From NCBI RefSeq assembly GCF_900113615.1, contig NZ_FOPZ01000001.1:1-64000 (forward strand): DNA of 64,000 bases. Direction: 5' to 3'. The position numbers were made by a program, and so were the translations under genes. This DNA comes from Halorubrum aquaticum (GTDB lineage Archaea > Halobacteriota > Halobacteria > Halobacteriales > Haloferacaceae). Below are positions 42,748 through 50,635 of this stretch, piece by piece. The notes under the pieces were generated by a model. That model was not told where the DNA came from. It searched no databases and saw only the letters and a program-made list of their open reading frames with translations. The number at the start of each line of letters is the position of its first letter. Position 1 is the stretch's first letter.

Positions 42748-43842
42748 TCAACGCTCACGCGCCGCTCCCGTCGTCTCCTTACCCGTCTCCCCGTCCTTCC
42801 GGTCTCGATCCACTCCCGTCGCGTCGTCCGACTCGGTGGCATCCTCCCCGACCTGATCCGCTTCGATGTCGTCCACTTCGATGTCGTCCACCTCGACGTC
42901 GTCAGCCCCGAACAGTTCCCGTCGGGCGCAGTCGGCACAGTAGTGGTTGTACCGCTCGTCGTGAGTCAGGACCGGAACGCCCGCGAGGACGGTCTCGTCG
43001 CGCCGCCGGCGGACGAGCCCCCGGTCGAACGTCTCCCCGCAGACGACGCAGGGTTCCTCGATCCGCTCGGTCGGCCGGACCACCCGGTGGTCGACGCTCC
43101 GGAGCCGGCCGAAGTCCCTGACGCCGTGTCGGCGGTCGAGCCGCCGTCGGACCGGTGGTGCCATGCCGGCGCCGAGCAGGGCGAACCCGACGCCGATCGC
43201 CGCGAACGCCGGCGATCCGCCCGTCGCCGCCACCGCCGCGATCCAGCCACCGATCAACAACAACAGCCCGCTCAACAGATAGGTGGAAACGGTCTCGGCC
43301 GTCCCTCCACCGACGTTCGACGGGGGACGAGGCGTCGTCGAGTCGCCCCGCACGAGCCGGAGCCGTTCGGCCAGTTCGGCGTAGTGCCACCAGCCGTACA
43401 GGAGGTTTCCGATGCCGCCGGTGGTCAGGAACAGGAGGACGTGGATCCCCGTGGATCCGATCCCCCTGTCGACGAGGACGACGCGATCGCCGTCGTCCCG
43501 CTCGATCTCCCAGCCCGCGTCGAGGTGCTCTTGGACCCGCCGGCGGAAGGCGCGCTGGCTCTCGCGTTCGTTCGAGGACGGGGTCGAGCGGGACGCGGAC
43601 GAGCCGGTGTCGGTCCCTCGTCGGGACGTGGACGAGTCACCTCTCGACCGCGCCGCGCCGCAGTTCGAGCAGAACCGGTCGTCGTCGTCGAACCGCTCGC
43701 CGCAGTCTGGGCAGTGCGCGGGGACGGACCGGTCTTCGAGATCGACGCCGCAGTCGGGACAGAAACTCGCGTCGGCCGGCACCGGCTCGCCGCAATCCGG
43801 ACACGCGAACGGCGTACCGTGGTCGCTGGTCTCGGAGGGCAT
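42748..43842 (-). CDS. Zinc-ribbon membrane protein
   Basis: A 364-residue protein: three Cys-rich ribbons at the N-terminus (CPDCGEPVPADASFCPDCG, CPDCGERF ... CSNCG), a disordered Ser/Arg stretch (~85-110), a soluble segment (FRRRVQEHLDAGWEIERDDGDRVVLVDRG, then HVLLFLTTGGIGNLLYGWWHYAELAERLRLV), two hydrophobic helices (~200-245), and a last ribbon (CVVCGE ... CADC). No catalytic site is seen. The start MPSETSDHGTP was preferred to an upstream in-frame start that would read through the 18-bp tandem repeats. Confidence 0.75.
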   Translation of the reverse strand: MPSETSDHGTPFACPDCGEPVPADASFCPDCGVDLEDRSVPAHCPDCGERFDDDDRFCSNCGAARSRGDSSTSRRGTDTGSSASRSTPSSNERESQRAFRRRVQEHLDAGWEIERDDGDRVVLVDRGIGSTGIHVLLFLTTGGIGNLLYGWWHYAELAERLRLVRGDSTTPRPPSNVGGGTAETVSTYLLSGLLLLIGGWIAAVAATGGSPAFAAIGVGFALLGAGMAPPVRRRLDRRHGVRDFGRLRSVDHRVVRPTERIEEPCVVCGETFDRGLVRRRRDETVLAGVPVLTHDERYNHYCADCARRELFGADDVEVDDIEVDDIEADQVGEDATESDDATGVDRDRKDGETGKETTGAARER

Positions 43843-43872
43843 CCGCTCGACGTTCGCGCTCGCGTCGGATAA

Positions 43873-43944
43873 TCGCTTTCGTCCCGAGGATCGCTTTCGT
43901 CCCGAGGATCGCTTTCGTCTCGAGGATCGCTTTCGTCTCGAGGG
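43873..43944. repeat. Four 18-bp tandem repeats upstream of the zinc-ribbon gene
   Basis: Four consecutive 18-bp units (TCGCTTTCGTCCCGAGGA and variants with one or two changes), 31 bases before the zinc-ribbon membrane protein's ATG. They lie just where the promoter of this minus-strand gene should be. The rest of the 220-base divergent gap to the UPF0173 gene has a TATA-like element for that gene near 44027-44036. Confidence 0.85.
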
Positions 43945-44062
43945 TCTCGACGGCGCGTATCCCGGAGGGCTCGGTGGGTTCACGTCCCGCGTGTCGGGCC
44001 GCGGATCCGTCTTCCGCGGCGTCGAGGTTTATTAGTCTTCGCCGTGACGTGGCTCACGCATC

Positions 44063-44788
44063 ATGGAGCTCACTTGGCACGGCCACTCGACGTGGCACGT
44101 CGTCGTCGACGAGACCGAACTACTGATCGACCCGCACTTCGACAACCCGAAGACGGACGTCGACCCCGAGGAGCTCGACCCGGACTACCTCCTCTTGACG
44201 CACGGACACACCGACCACATCTCCGACGCGGACCGGTACGAGGGAGCGACGGTGGTCGCCACCCCGGAGCTGACGGGATACGTTCAGGACACCTTCGGCC
44301 ACGAGGACGCCGTCGGCGGCATGGGGATGAACATCGGCGGCACCGTCGAGTGCGGCGACGCGTGGGTGACGATGGTGCGCGCGGACCACTCGAACGGGAT
44401 CGACACCGGATACGGCACGTCCGCGGGGATGCCCGCCGGCTTCGTGATCGGCGACAAGAAGCCGACCCAGGAGTCGGACCCCGATTGTACGACGTTCTAT
44501 CACGCCGGCGACACCGGCCTCATGTCCGAAATGGTCGACGTGATCGCGCCGTACCTCGAGCCCGACGCGGCCGCGCTGCCCGCCGGCGACCACTTCACGA
44601 TGGGGCCCGCCGGGGCCGGCATCGCCGCCGACTGGGTGGGCGCCGACGTGGTGTTCCCGATGCACTACGACACCTTCCCGCCGATCGAGATCGACACCCG
44701 CGAGTTCGTCAACGAGGTGAAGGCGGCCGGCGCGGCCGCCGAGCCCGTGGTCCTGGAGGGTGACGAGACCTACACGCTCGAGCCCTGA
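44063..44788 (+). CDS. UPF0173 metal-dependent hydrolase (MBL fold)
   Basis: A 241-residue metallo-beta-lactamase-fold hydrolase of the UPF0173 type. The motif HxHxDH is in [13 protein letters not shown], further ligands are in ADHSNG and [12 protein letters not shown], and the last His is in [10 protein letters not shown]. The family is assigned to hydrolases but its substrate is unknown. A TATA-like element at 44027-44036 is centred ~31 nt upstream of the ATG. Confidence 0.93.
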   Translation: MELTWHGHSTWHVVVDETELLIDPHFDNPKTDVDPEELDPDYLLLTHGHTDHISDADRYEGATVVATPELTGYVQDTFGHEDAVGGMGMNIGGTVECGDAWVTMVRADHSNGIDTGYGTSAGMPAGFVIGDKKPTQESDPDCTTFYHAGDTGLMSEMVDVIAPYLEPDAAALPAGDHFTMGPAGAGIAADWVGADVVFPMHYDTFPPIEIDTREFVNEVKAAGAAAEPVVLEGDETYTLEP

Positions 44789-44862
44789 AGCCGGGAGGAT
44801 CCGATCCCGAAACGGATCGTATAGGAACCTTTAGGCCGGCGCGAGCCCACCTCGGAGACGAC

Positions 44863-45261
44863 ATGTCCGACATCGAGACCACCACCGTCTGTGAGGAGGG
44901 CTACGCGTGTACGAGCCAGGTCGGCGACTTCGACCTTCAGATCGACGCGACCGACGAGACCGGTCCGAACCCGAACGCCGCGCTCGTCGCGACGTACGCC
45001 TCCTGTTTCATCCCGGCGTTCCGCGTGGGCGGCAGCCAGCGCGGCGAGGACGAGCTCGGCAAGGTCCAGATCGACGCGAGCGCGGAGCTCGACGACGACG
45101 ACGACCTCGCGTCGATCGCCTTCGACCTCCACGTCGAGGCCGACCTCGACGACGACACCGCCGCGGAGCTCGTCGAGCGCGGAGAGGACATCTGTCACGT
45201 CCACTCCGCGGTCCGCGAGGAGCTCCAGGCCGACATCGCGGTCCACTCCGACGCGTTCTGA
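44863..45261 (+). CDS. osmC: OsmC-family protein
   Basis: A 132-residue protein of the OsmC/Ohr fold. The two redox cysteines are C48 in VATYASCFIPAF and the one in EDICHVHSAVREEL. It is predicted to detoxify organic hydroperoxides using thiol reductants. A TATA-like CCTTTAGG lies ~31 nt upstream. It stands alone between UPF0173 and a convergent small membrane gene. Confidence 0.88.
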   Translation: MSDIETTTVCEEGYACTSQVGDFDLQIDATDETGPNPNAALVATYASCFIPAFRVGGSQRGEDELGKVQIDASAELDDDDDLASIAFDLHVEADLDDDTAAELVERGEDICHVHSAVREELQADIAVHSDAF

Positions 45262-45358
45262 GGCGGACCGACTCCCGTCCAGACCGATCTCTTCGAGACC
45301 GTCCGACTCGCTCAGCGTCCGGTCAGTCGCCCGATCCGCCGCCCGGTCAGCCACTCGA

Positions 45359-45553
45359 TCAGCCCGATCTACCGCCCGCGTAGTCGACGACGGCGCTCGA
45401 GGCGACGTAGCCGATGACGCCGACCACGACGGCGGCGGCGACCGCCACGCCGGGCTCGCGGGCGACGACGTACGCCGCGAGGAACGCGACCATCGCGACC
45501 GTGTTCGCACACAGGAGTCGCAGGGTCCGATAGCTCGGTTCGACGACCGACAT
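45359..45553 (-). CDS. Small two-helix membrane protein
   Basis: A 64-residue protein with two hydrophobic helices (about 12-30 and 36-56), N-terminal MSVVEPSYRTLRLLCANT and a C-terminal AGGRSG. No recognised family. It is convergent with osmC. The start is the ATG 147 bases before the divergent gene at 45701; a longer reading frame continues upstream but looks like shadow sequence. Confidence 0.6.
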   Translation of the reverse strand: MSVVEPSYRTLRLLCANTVAMVAFLAAYVVAREPGVAVAAAVVVGVIGYVASSAVVDYAGGRSG

Positions 45554-45700
45554 GTCCGAGAGAACGGTCGACCGCGGGATAAATCCCGGACCGACGCCGA
45601 CAGCGGCCGCCACGCGACGCGTCACGGTCGTCTCGCCCGGATCGTCCGCTCGTCCGCCCGGAGCCACACGTTTATGTGCGATATCGCGGCCACCGGGCGT

Positions 45701-46189
45701 ATGCCATCGAACGGATACGACGCGGAGTCTCGCAGGGGAAGGAGCGAGAGGGACCCATCCGGTACCGGGGCGTCCGGCGATCGACCGGTGAGGGTTGCCG
45801 AGCGCGTGACCGGTGCGGTCGATGCGGTGGATGCGGTCGACCCGGTCGGTATCGCCGACCCGGACGGGGGCGGTCGGCACGGCTCCCGCAACCGCTCGGG
45901 TCTCGGTGCGTACGGCTCCGACCGCTGGGCACGCGTCCTCTCGACCGTCACGCCGGCCGCGATGGTCGCGGCCGTCGGGATCCGGATCGGATCGGCCGGT
46001 CGGCGGTTCGCGCCCGACGTGGCCGCACGCTTCGCCGGCGTCCCGATCGGCGTCGACGCCGCCGTCCTCTCGAGGGTCGCGGGGACCGTTCACGGTCTCT
46101 CGGTTCTCCTCGCCGTCGGCGTCGCCTGTGCGGTCGGCTGGCTCGTCCTGTCGGCGACGGTGCGTCTCGCCGCGGGCACGGTCCGATAG
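45701..46189 (+). CDS. Hypothetical protein with a C-terminal membrane helix
   Basis: A 162-residue protein of unknown family. The N-terminal half is Gly/Arg/Ser-rich and disordered, with a VDAVDAVDPV repeat; the C-terminal half is Ala/Val-rich with one clear helix (SVLLAVGVACAVGWLVLSAT). A TATA-like TTTATG at ~45671-45676 lies 27 nt before the ATG, supporting this start and a leaderless mRNA. GC composition is like the neighbours. It might be only a poorly conserved gene. Confidence 0.5.
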   Translation: MPSNGYDAESRRGRSERDPSGTGASGDRPVRVAERVTGAVDAVDAVDPVGIADPDGGGRHGSRNRSGLGAYGSDRWARVLSTVTPAAMVAAVGIRIGSAGRRFAPDVAARFAGVPIGVDAAVLSRVAGTVHGLSVLLAVGVACAVGWLVLSATVRLAAGTVR

Positions 46190-46256
46190 GGGGACCTCGG
46201 AAGTGAGCTCGAATCCCGCCGGAACGGCTTTGGATCCGGCGACGCAATCACGCCGC

Positions 46257-46817
46257 ATGGTCGCGATGGAATCCGACTCCGAGCTCGAGCGCGGCGACGC
46301 GGCGCCCGAATTCGAGCTACCCGGAACCGACGGCGAGACGTACTCGATCGACTCCTTCGACGTGGACGCGCTGCTCGTGGTGTTCACCTGTAACCACTGT
46401 CCGTACGCGAAGGCGAAGTTCGGCCTCCTCAACGATCTGGCGGCCGAGTACGACGACCTCGCGGTGGTCGGGGTCAACCCGAACGACGCCGAGGAGTACC
46501 CCGGCGACTCCTTCGAAACCATGCGCGAGCGGGTCGCGGACGGCACGATCGCCTACGACGCGTACCTCCGCGACGGGACCGCCGAGGCCGCCGCGGCCTA
46601 CGGCGCGGTGTGTACCCCCGACCCGTTCCTGTTCGGCCGCGAGGACGGCGAGTGGCGGCTCCGGTATCACGGTCGGGTCGACGACGCGTTGAACCCCGAC
46701 GACGAGCCGACGGAGTTCTACATCCGCGACGCGGTCGACGCCGTCCTCGCCGGCGAGGAGGTCCCGCACCCGGACCGGCCCTCGCGGGGCTGTTCGATCA
46801 AGTGGCCCGGGGAGTGA
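46257..46817 (+). CDS. Thioredoxin-fold (AhpC/TSA-like) protein
   Basis: A 186-residue redoxin. It has DAAPEFELPGTDGETYSI, the CxxC active site C45-N-H-C48 in VVFTCNHCPYAKAKF, then VGVNPNDAEEYPGD, a cis-Pro region CTPDPFLFG, and a C-terminal CSIKWPGE. This fits the family of thiol-disulfide oxidoreductases acting on membrane or cytosolic proteins. No signal peptide is seen. Starts at 46257 or 46266 are both possible. Confidence 0.88.
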   Translation: MVAMESDSELERGDAAPEFELPGTDGETYSIDSFDVDALLVVFTCNHCPYAKAKFGLLNDLAAEYDDLAVVGVNPNDAEEYPGDSFETMRERVADGTIAYDAYLRDGTAEAAAAYGAVCTPDPFLFGREDGEWRLRYHGRVDDALNPDDEPTEFYIRDAVDAVLAGEEVPHPDRPSRGCSIKWPGE

Positions 46818-46857
46818 GACGGGGTGGGAGGAGCGGGACGAGGCCCGGGGGGACCCC

Positions 46858-47361
46858 TCAGGCCCGACGCCCCCGCAACGCCGAGCGCCCGCCCAGCAGC
46901 GACAGAACCGCGCCGATCCCGACCGCGAGGAACGGGGCGTTCGACCGCTGCCTCCTGAGGAACGCGTCGCCCGGCGAGTCGGGCGTCACGTACGCCGTGA
47001 CCGTCTCGCCGGCTTGGTACTCCTCGATCGCCTCGCTCGCGGCCGACCGCGTGTCGTACGACCGCTGAACCGACGCCGGATACACGCCGGTCGCGGTGTG
47101 GGTCTCTCCGCGGTAGGCGTACTCGTAGCGAACGAACGGGTAGTAGTCCACGTCCGGGCTCGATCCCGAACTCGTGGAGTCGACGTCGGTCTCGAGGACG
47201 GTCGCCTCGACGGATTCCGCGGTCTCGATCGCCTGTTGCTGCTGGAGGTAGTCGTACCCGCCGTAGCCGGCGATCGCCAGCCCGACGACGAGGAACAACA
47301 GGCCGCCGCGGACGGGGTCGACCTCCCGCCCGGCGACGGTGATGTCGGTGTCCGGGGACAT
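46858..47361 (-). CDS. DUF3592-domain membrane protein
   Basis: A 167-residue protein with an N-terminal helix (GGLLFLVVGLAIAGYGGYDYL), a beta-rich exterior segment (ATVLETDVDSTS, YYPFVRYEYAYRGETHTATGVYP) ending in the DUF3592 pattern YQAGETVTAYVTPDSPGDAFL, and a second helix (APFLAVGIGAVLSLLGG). Function unknown. The start MSPDTDITVAG was chosen over an upstream ATG; its 5' flank is divergent to the MBL-like gene. Confidence 0.8.
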   Translation of the reverse strand: MSPDTDITVAGREVDPVRGGLLFLVVGLAIAGYGGYDYLQQQQAIETAESVEATVLETDVDSTSSGSSPDVDYYPFVRYEYAYRGETHTATGVYPASVQRSYDTRSAASEAIEEYQAGETVTAYVTPDSPGDAFLRRQRSNAPFLAVGIGAVLSLLGGRSALRGRRA

Positions 47362-47447
47362 GCCCGGCGCTCCGCCGTCTCGATCCAAAGGACTGTCGGA
47401 ACTTCGCCGCGGCATGGGTTGAAATGGCTCCCGCCCGAAGGGACCGT

Positions 47448-48146
47448 ATGGGAATGAAGGAGGACGGCGAGCCGGAACTCCACGAGATCGACCGGTTCGA
47501 CCGCGGCGTGGGATGGATCGCGTACCCCGGCGAGACGATGGAGCGGGCGAGCCACGCGCTCGCGGTGCCGAACGAGGAGGGCGGTGACGACGACGTGTGG
47601 GTGATCGACCCGGTCGACGCGCCCGGCCTCGACGACCTGCTCGCGGAGTTCGGCTCGGTCGCGGGCGTCGTCGTCGGGCTCGACCGGCATAAGCGCGACT
47701 CCGGGACGCTCGCGACCCGCCACGACGTGCCCGTCTACGTCCCCGAGTGGATGACGGGCGTGGCCGACGGGATCGACGCCCCGGTACGCCGGTTCGGCGA
47801 CCGGCTGGCCGACTCCGGCTTCGAGTCGATCCGGATCCGCGACTCCACGCTGCCGCCCTGGCAGGAGGTCGGCCTCTTCGACGGGGAGACGCTCGTGGTT
47901 CCCGAGTCGCTCGGCTCGTCGTCGTACTTCCGCGGCGACCGCGAGCGGCTCGGCGTCCATCCGATGCTCCGGCTCACTCCGCCGCGGACGGCGCTCTCCG
48001 GGCTCGACCCCGAACGCGTCCTCGTCGGCCACGGCGTGGGCGTCCTCGAGGACGCGGGCGCGGCGGTCGAGGACGCGCTCGCGGGGTCCCGACGGAAGGC
48101 CCCGGGACTCTACGCGAAGACCCTCCGGTCCGCGTTCGGGATCTGA
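47448..48146 (+). CDS. Degenerate MBL-fold-like protein
   Basis: A 232-residue protein whose order of strands and helices resembles the MBL fold (DDVWVIDPVDAPGLDDLL, then GVVVGLDRHKRDSGTLA, then VFDGETLVVPE-like and the final LVGHGVGVLEDAG). The metal site HxHxDH is replaced by LDRHKRDS, so the protein probably lacks a di-metal centre and is not an active hydrolase. It resembles haloarchaeal MBL-like proteins I have seen annotated only as hypothetical. The start is at ATG 47448 or 47454. Confidence 0.65.
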   Translation: MGMKEDGEPELHEIDRFDRGVGWIAYPGETMERASHALAVPNEEGGDDDVWVIDPVDAPGLDDLLAEFGSVAGVVVGLDRHKRDSGTLATRHDVPVYVPEWMTGVADGIDAPVRRFGDRLADSGFESIRIRDSTLPPWQEVGLFDGETLVVPESLGSSSYFRGDRERLGVHPMLRLTPPRTALSGLDPERVLVGHGVGVLEDAGAAVEDALAGSRRKAPGLYAKTLRSAFGI

Positions 48147-48173
48147 GTGCCCCGTGATCAACGTCGCCCTCCC

Positions 48174-48590
48174 GTGATCCACGTCACTCGCGACCTGTTG
48201 ACGGTGCTTCTCGACCGCGCCGCCGAGCGCGACCCGGCCGCGGTGAGCCTCCGGCTGTCGGCCACTCGAGCGGGGGAGTTCGAGACGGACCTCGGGTTGG
48301 ACCCGGAGACGCCCGTGCTGACGCACTTCACGCTGGAGGGAGTCGGCGGGTCGGTGAACGCGGTGTTCGGCGTCGACCTCGGGACGCCGGCGGGCCGGGG
48401 CGGGGCGCGGTTCCTCTCGCACCCGACCGGTCGACTCGAGGTCTCGAAGACCGACGACCTCGCGGCGGTCGTCGTCGTCGCGGTCCCGCCGTACGACGAC
48501 GACTCCGTCGCCGCGTTCGACCGCGCCGGCGACGGGATCGAGTTGGTCGTCCTCGACGCGACGCCGCCGACGGAGTCCGTCCCCGAGTGA
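48174..48590 (+). CDS. Conserved haloarchaeal hypothetical protein
   Basis: A 138-residue protein starting at a GTG (MIHVTRDLLTVLLDRAAERD). The strand-helix-strand start and later strands (HFTLEGVGGSVNAVFGVDLG, AVVVVAVPPYDDDSVAAFDR) recall an MPN/JAB layout, but no metal motif is visible, so I only note the resemblance. It follows the MBL-like gene closely on the same strand (27 bases), so the two may be co-transcribed. Confidence 0.6.
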   Translation: MIHVTRDLLTVLLDRAAERDPAAVSLRLSATRAGEFETDLGLDPETPVLTHFTLEGVGGSVNAVFGVDLGTPAGRGGARFLSHPTGRLEVSKTDDLAAVVVVAVPPYDDDSVAAFDRAGDGIELVVLDATPPTESVPE

Positions 48591-48649
48591 CCCCCCGCTC
48601 CGTCCCGAAAACCCGAGTTTAAAGGCGGCCGAGCGGTTACGACACGGCG

Positions 48650-48976
48650 ATGGGAGCACGTCCACCAGGCGGCGGCGGGTCCGCGGAACCGGAGGCGATC
48701 GAGTTCGGCATCGCCGCGCTCGACGCCCGGCTGGAGGAGTCGGACCTCACGTTCCCCGCGACGAGCCGGGAGGTCCTCCGGGCGCTGGATCACCCGGAGA
48801 TCCCCTACGACTCGAAGGGACGAACGATCGAGCTGGCGACGGCGCTGGACGAGGTCTCCCGGTCGGAGTTCGAGAACGAGACGGAGCTGCTCGACGCGTT
48901 GTATCCCGTCTTCGACGAGGCACGGCGGGGCGGTCGCGGCTTCCTCGGCGGGATCAGGGACGCGCTTCCCTTCTGA
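48650..48976 (+). CDS. Small conserved haloarchaeal protein
   Basis: A 108-residue acidic protein: Gly-rich start, then an alpha/beta stretch (FGIAALDARLEESDLTFPATSREVLRALDHPEIPYD), a helix (ELATALDEVSRSEFENETELLDALYPVFDEA) and GGIRDALPF. It resembles haloarchaeal small families such as DUF5789 in layout only. A TATA-like GTTTAAAGG at ~48617 lies ~30 nt upstream. No function is assigned. Confidence 0.6.
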   Translation: MGARPPGGGGSAEPEAIEFGIAALDARLEESDLTFPATSREVLRALDHPEIPYDSKGRTIELATALDEVSRSEFENETELLDALYPVFDEARRGGRGFLGGIRDALPF

Positions 48977-49007
48977 GCCCGATTCCCGCTCCGGGGCGTG
49001 GGCCGGT

Positions 49008-49313
49008 CTAGGTCGCCTGCTGTTCCGTCTCGACCTCCGGCTCGTCGGTGCCGGTCTCGAGCCGCTCGATGACGTCGTTGATGAGCACCACGTCGCCGAC
49101 CGCGCGGACCCAGCGGTAGGGGACGATCACGCCGGTGTTGCCGTCGACGCGTCCGGCGAACAGCTCGTGGTTGAGTTCGGCGAGCGCCAGCCCGGTCACC
49201 GACTGCGTGTCGAGATCGAGCCGGACGTCCTCCACCTCGCCGACGAAGACGCCGTTGTTCGAGTACACCTCTCTGCCGACCAGCGACGTGATCTCCTCGG
49301 GAGCAGCGTTCAT
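49008..49313 (-). CDS. PRC-barrel domain protein (CdpB-like)
   Basis: A 101-residue protein almost entirely one PRC barrel: ITSLVGREVYSNNGVFVGEV, then LDLDTQSVTGLALAELN and GVIVPYRWVRAVGDVVLIND, with an acidic tail. Haloarchaeal stand-alone PRC-barrel proteins of this type include CdpB1/CdpB2, which work with SepF and FtsZ in cell division; this one could be either or a paralogue. A TATA box ~28 nt upstream (minus strand GCTTAATAGG) indicates leaderless expression. Confidence 0.8.
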   Translation of the reverse strand: MNAAPEEITSLVGREVYSNNGVFVGEVEDVRLDLDTQSVTGLALAELNHELFAGRVDGNTGVIVPYRWVRAVGDVVLINDVIERLETGTDEPEVETEQQAT

Positions 49314-49335
49314 GTCAGATACGGTCACGAGCGCG

Positions 49336-49345
49336 CCTATTAAGC
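49336..49345 (-). promoter_or_regulatory. TATA box of the PRC-barrel gene
   Basis: Minus-strand GCTTAATAGG is centred 28 nt before the ATG at 49313. Confidence 0.55.
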
Positions 49346-49410
49346 GTTCGTTGTCGAACGACGCCCGTCTGACGCGGGAGCCCGTTCGCCCCGCCCGAAG
49401 ACCGGCTCGG

Positions 49411-49471
49411 GCCGGGAGAACCCGCGTCACGCCGGGAGGAGTCCGCATCAGGCCGGGAGGACCCGCGTCAC
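49411..49471. repeat. Three ~20-bp tandem repeats across the exchanger stop codon
   Basis: Three tandem copies of 20, 21 and 20 bp (GCCGGGAGGACCCGCGTCAC-like). One copy encodes the last residues of the exchanger (VTRVLPA); its TGA stop falls at the junction with the next unit, and a third copy follows in the 3' flank. Confidence 0.8.
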
Positions 49472-50497
49472 GCCCGCGGTCTCGGCGACGACCCACGCGA
49501 CGAAGAGCAGGTACGCGGCGAGCAGGGCGTACGCCTCGAGGGTCGTCAGGGCCAGATCCGTCCGGAGCGCCCCGAAGAGCAGGACCGTCGCGAGCGTGAG
49601 GACGGCGAACATCGGCACGGCCGTCGAGAAGTTCACCGGAACCGCTCCCACGAGGAGCACGCCGACCGGGATGACCACGAGCAGGTCGAAGGTGTTCGAC
49701 CCGAGGACGTTTCCCAGACTGGTCGCGCTGTTGTCGTCCTTGGCGGAGCGGACGCTGACGAGCGTGTCCGGGAGGCTCGTCGCCGCCGCGATGATCGTCA
49801 TGCCGGCGAGGAACTCGGGGATCCCGAAGGTGTGTCCGAGCGACTCGATCGCCGACACCATCGCCTCGACGCTCACGAGGATGACGAGCAGGCCGGCGGC
49901 GAGTCTCCCCCACTCGCGGGGGACGTCGACGTCCGCCCCGCCCGGTTCGGCCTCGTAGTCGCCGGTGTCCTGCCACTGAATGAACAGGTACAGCCCGTAG
50001 ACGAAGAGCGGGATCACCGCGAGCGGGCGGGTGATCGATCCCACGAGTCCCGACCCGCCGGAGACCGGCTCGTAGATGACCGCGAGCGCGAAGGTGATGA
50101 CGAGCACGGAGACCGCGAGCATGTAGAACTGCGCCTCCTTGTACACGATCGTCCGGCTCGAGTCGAGGTCGTCGTCGGTCGCGAGCGACGAGAGCGCGGG
50201 GACCACGAGGACGTTGAAGATCGCGGAGCCGACGATCGCGCCGACCCCCATGTCGAAGATCCCGGCGAGCGCGGTGACGACCACGCTCGCGAACTCGGGA
50301 AAGCTCGACCCGACCGCAACGACGACCGTTCCCTGAACGACCGGCGGGAGGCCGTAGTGCGTCGAGAGGCCCTCCGCCGCCTCCTCGAGCCACCCGCTGC
50401 CGAGCCAGATCAGTCCGCTCGCGGCGACGACCACGAGGACGTTCACGGCCACCGTGTCGGGGAGGACGCCTCCGAGGACCATCGTTTCCCGGAGCAT
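49448..50497 (-). CDS. Sodium/calcium exchanger family protein
   Basis: A 349-residue antiporter with ~10 helices in two inverted halves. Alpha-repeat 1 is VVAVGSSFPEFASVVVTAL and GAIVGSAIFNVLVVPA; alpha-repeat 2 is IIAAATSLPDTLVSVRSA and GNVLGSNTFDLLVVIP. The second repeat has Asp (LPD) where most exchangers keep Glu. It moves Na+, Ca2+, K+ or H+. The start is ATG 50497 or 50482. Its C-terminal codons lie in a 20-bp tandem repeat. Confidence 0.9.
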   Translation of the reverse strand: MLRETMVLGGVLPDTVAVNVLVVVAASGLIWLGSGWLEEAAEGLSTHYGLPPVVQGTVVVAVGSSFPEFASVVVTALAGIFDMGVGAIVGSAIFNVLVVPALSSLATDDDLDSSRTIVYKEAQFYMLAVSVLVITFALAVIYEPVSGGSGLVGSITRPLAVIPLFVYGLYLFIQWQDTGDYEAEPGGADVDVPREWGRLAAGLLVILVSVEAMVSAIESLGHTFGIPEFLAGMTIIAAATSLPDTLVSVRSAKDDNSATSLGNVLGSNTFDLLVVIPVGVLLVGAVPVNFSTAVPMFAVLTLATVLLFGALRTDLALTTLEAYALLAAYLLFVAWVVAETAGVTRVLPA

Positions 50498-50635
50498 CGG
50501 CGAGCGCGCCGATGAAACCACCGGTGTCGGCCGTCGGTCGCCGCGCCGGAGGAATTCGCCGTGCCGGAGGTGCTCGTGTCGGGGGAACTCGCCGACCCCG
50601 GGGGACTTTTGTCGATCCGAGCGCGAGGGAGTCGC

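Noticed and set aside
43873-43944. Possible CRISPR array
   Set aside because: Units are 18 bp, head to tail, with no spacer between them.
43843-43983. N-terminal extension of the zinc-ribbon protein through the 18-bp repeats
   Set aside because: The extension is a Lys/Arg/Ser repeat unlike the rest of the acidic protein, and the start at 43842 leads directly into the first zinc ribbon. It remains possible and is noted as a finding.
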